Below, one piece after another: positions 38,863 to 40,725 of a DNA stretch of 40,725 bases. The stretch spans positions 1 through 40,725 of the forward strand of contig RECG01000023.1 in NCBI GenBank assembly GCA_007692425.1. Reading direction: 5' to 3'. Below the pieces are notes generated by a model, which saw only the letters and a program-made list of their open reading frames with translations, was not told the DNA's origin and made no database searches. Origin of the DNA: Acholeplasmataceae bacterium (lineage in GTDB: Bacteria > Bacillota_I > Bacilli_A > Acholeplasmatales > Acholeplasmataceae). How positions within the stretch are numbered: position 1 is the stretch's first letter; each line of letters opens with the position of its first letter. Made by a program: the position numbers and the translations under genes.

Positions 38863-40725
38863 CTAGTTGATTGTCTTCAAGAAGTCAATCAGTGCCTGAC
38901 GCTTGATGTGGTTGTCGCGATCATCATCAACAAAGTCTGAATTGGCAAGCAGAGGTTCAAGTAATGGTTCGCCCTTGATAATGTCACTGATGATGTAGTA
39001 CATAATGGTGTTGTCATTGTCGAGAAGATCGTCGATTTGCTGATCTGTCAGCGCTTCAATATCTTCAATTGCAATGTCATCAAGATCATCAATCGTGTTG
39101 ACGTTAAATACAACCATCGCATCGACCAAGCCATTCATTTCAGTAATCTTAATGTCTGAGATAAGTGCTGGTTCAGGCAAGCCGGCATCGTAGTTGACTG
39201 CGGCCACATCAGTGACAACAGCATCTTCAAATGGTAGTCCGGCGTCATTGATGCCGATTGAAATCATGCGGTAAATGATGAGTGACTCGGTGTCAAGCAG
39301 ATCGCTTAACAGAGTAGGACCAAATTCGGTCGGATCCAAACCAGCGACGGCATCTGCAATCGTTGTTGTATCCGGATCATTAATACCGGGTACATCACCA
39401 AGAACCTTGAGTGCTTCAACCAAATTCACGATTTCTTCATGTTCAAGATCGTAGTCGTTGCGATAGGCAGTGGTTGGAATACCATAATCATGTCCATCGC
39501 CACGTGCATCATCACTGACGGCTGCGGTAAGCGGCACGGACAGGACGTGAACAATGATTGGTGAATAGCCTTCCGGTTCAGTGTTGCCAAGTGCGACGAT
39601 CTGGTCAAGCTTCGCAAAGGTGATGGCATTGGTGGCGACTGAGCCGGCGCCATCTGGTTCGATGCCGAGAATCTCAAGTGCATCGAGCAGATAATCGATT
39701 TCAGAACGCTTCAGATCTTTCTTCTCGACCAGTTCGGTGAAGCTTTCATCCGGAATGTTGTCGAGGTTTTCAATGATGGCGGTTGAAATCATGCGGTTCA
39801 AGATGATGGAGTCATCCGGGAAGGCCTGAAGTGTTGCTACACTGAAGGTGCTTTCGTCGAACTCGATGATGGCGATTGGAACATCCTCGACATCTGTAAT
39901 CGGTGCGATGACAAACGGTGCAGCAAGTATCTCAAGCACACTGATCATCTTCGTGATTTCTGATGGCAGCAGGTTGTTTTCATCATCTTCATCAATATAA
40001 GCTGTCAACGGAATACGTTCGACGTCTTCATCGGAAAGCATCTTGACAATCTCATCAGAAATGAGTTTGGTGATAATGAGTGAATCAACATCCGAATCAA
40101 GCGATTGAACCTGGCCGACTGTGACTTCCAGACTGATTTCGGACACTACCTCATCAGGATCGTTGTTCGCAAGGATGTAGAGTGCCTTGACCATTTCGCC
40201 AAGTTCGGTGTCGCTCAGTTGCTCGTTGGCCGGGTCGCCGTCCACATAGGCTGCGGCGGGCACCACGTTGCCGGCTTCAAGGATGACATCAATGATGGCG
40301 TCGGATACCACGCGGCGGATAATCAGCGACGCAGTGTCTGTCAACAACTCATCGACCTGGCCGACTGTGATGGCATCAAGTTCGATGGTGCTGATTTCCT
40401 GGTTGGCGTTGCCACCTGCCAGGATGTATAGCGCCTTGATCATTTCTTCAACTTCGGCTGCGGTCAATTGACCGGTAATCGGATCCTTGGCGGCAACCGG
40501 AACAACACCATCATTGTCTTCAATGGCTTCAATAATCGCATCGGAGATCAGTTTCTGGATGATGAATGAATCCGGATAGACATCTGTAAACAGGTCATCG
40601 ACCTGACCAACGGTGACCGCTTCGACATCAATATCGGAAACGGGATCCGTTGGAGCGGCGGATAGGATGACGATCGCATCAATCATGGCGTCGAATTCGG
40701 TATCCGTCAGACGTTCTGTTCCAAG
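38863..40725 (-). CDS. Large acidic tandem-repeat protein, C-terminal part (runs off the window)
   Basis: The frame is open from its stop at 38863 to the window edge, at least 620 residues, and its start lies outside. No known family. It consists of repeats of about 80-93 residues, each with two conserved parts. The first is a short hydrophobic core of the form SLIIxKLISDAII, often preceded by ITVGQVDxLLxD. The second is a helix of the form SExxEMxKALYILA. Counting from the methionine at 40686, first cores lie at 39, 119, 201, 292, 374, 467 and 559; second cores at 76, 160, 242, 328, 417 and 515. Between them are variable linkers rich in Asp and Glu with VPxxAY. The total charge is strongly negative. 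The three N-most complete units are very alike; the last three have diverged and the protein ends in a shortened copy (ALIDFLKTIN). No LPxTG or membrane anchor is at the C-terminus. A secreted or surface role fits the acidity and repeats but is not shown. Confidence 0.88.
   Translation of the reverse strand, partial: LGTERLTDTEFDAMIDAIVILSAAPTDPVSDIDVEAVTVGQVDDLFTDVYPDSFIIQKLISDAIIEAIEDNDGVVPVAAKDPITGQLTAAEVEEMIKALYILAGGNANQEISTIELDAITVGQVDELLTDTASLIIRRVVSDAIIDVILEAGNVVPAAAYVDGDPANEQLSDTELGEMVKALYILANNDPDEVVSEISLEVTVGQVQSLDSDVDSLIITKLISDEIVKMLSDEDVERIPLTAYIDEDDENNLLPSEITKMISVLEILAAPFVIAPITDVEDVPIAIIEFDESTFSVATLQAFPDDSIILNRMISTAIIENLDNIPDESFTELVEKKDLKRSEIDYLLDALEILGIEPDGAGSVATNAITFAKLDQIVALGNTEPEGYSPIIVHVLSVPLTAAVSDDARGDGHDYGIPTTAYRNDYDLEHEEIVNLVEALKVLGDVPGINDPDTTTIADAVAGLDPTEFGPTLLSDLLDTESLIIYRMISIGINDAGLPFEDAVVTDVAAVNYDAGLPEPALISDIKITEMNGLVDAMVVFNVNTIDDLDDIAIEDIEALTDQQIDDLLDNDNTIMYYIISDIIKGEPLLEPLLANSDFVDDDRDNHIKRQALIDFLKTIN
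38950..40725 (-). repeat. Tandem coding repeats of about 240-280 bases
   Basis: The repeats of the acidic protein are visible in DNA as recurring stretches such as the ones around 40520-40572, 40290-40332 and 40040-40086 (SLIIxKLISD-coding) and 40420-40465, 40165-40210 (EMxKALYILA-coding). Period about 240, 246, 273, 246, 279 and 276 bases. The units are diverged enough to be protein repeats under selection, not a recent slippage array. Confidence 0.85.

Noticed and set aside
38863-40725. CRISPR array or satellite repeat at the right edge
   Set aside because: The repeats are 240-280 bases long, diverged, and keep an open reading frame throughout. They are protein repeats.
1-40725. Mobile elements, prophage or integration sites
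   Set aside because: No transposase, integrase, phage gene, tRNA or long terminal repeats were seen, and codon and base use look even across the window.

Overview
The window looks like chromosomal DNA from a low-to-moderate GC Bacillota-type bacterium, possibly one of the Mollicutes-related lineages (Acholeplasma/Izemoplasma-like). Reasons: strong Shine-Dalgarno sequences, textbook TTGACA-N17-TATAAT promoters, compact operons, TGA used as a stop (so the standard code, unlike Mycoplasma), and a gene set typical of fermentative Gram-positive or wall-less relatives (PPi-dependent phosphofructokinase, pyruvate phosphate dikinase, M32 carboxypeptidase, DUF2089/SHOCT-like proteins, an RND pump without periplasmic partners). 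The lineage is an inference; there is no rRNA gene here to settle it. I see no tRNA, rRNA, CRISPR array, insertion sequence, phage gene or obvious island. The window reads as core and housekeeping-like chromosome with some unusual small modules.

Layout. 1-128: divergent promoter region; a leftward gene begins just outside the window. 129-728: metallo-beta-lactamase-fold hydrolase, ending in a bidirectional terminator. 742-4510 (minus): M32 carboxypeptidase, rRNA uracil methyltransferase and an internally duplicated membrane protein. 4566-7234 (minus): two adjacent mgtE magnesium channel genes. 7375-11430 (minus): an RND efflux pump co-transcribed with its TetR repressor, with a clear operator at the promoter. 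11459-14208 (minus): tldD-tldE protease pair. 14245-17818 (minus): heterodimeric ABC exporter. 17942-19415 (minus): cassette of DUF2089 and SHOCT-like proteins behind a perfect promoter with phased ATTAAG repeats. 19474-20747 (plus): pepT. 20818-24520 (minus): TetR, ABC ATPase and FtsX-type permease with a palindromic operator. 24546-30402 (minus): a tight run of Na/Pi cotransporter, uvrB, SGNH hydrolase, Sel1-repeat protein and a small membrane protein. 30403-30737: a 335-base gap with a possible 40-residue gene. 30738-34357 (minus): ATP-type phosphofructokinase and pyruvate phosphate dikinase, divergent from a PPi-type phosphofructokinase at 34543-35799 (plus). 35905-38748 (plus): two membrane proteins (DUF5058 family and a partner) plus a membrane-anchored M20 peptidase. 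38863-40725 (minus): the C-terminal part of a large acidic repeat protein that runs off the window.

How the genes fit together. The glycolytic block holds both phosphofructokinase types and PPDK, which suits a PPi-linked glycolysis in an energy-limited fermenter. Four peptidase systems (M32, PepT, TldD/E, M20) point to peptide use as carbon, nitrogen or energy source. Two TetR-controlled exporters and a heterodimeric ABC exporter form a drug/lipid export set. The least explained items are the acidic repeat protein at the right edge, the DUF2089/SHOCT-like cassette with its repeat-studded promoter, the DUF5058-partner-M20 operon, and the duplicated membrane protein at 742-1686.
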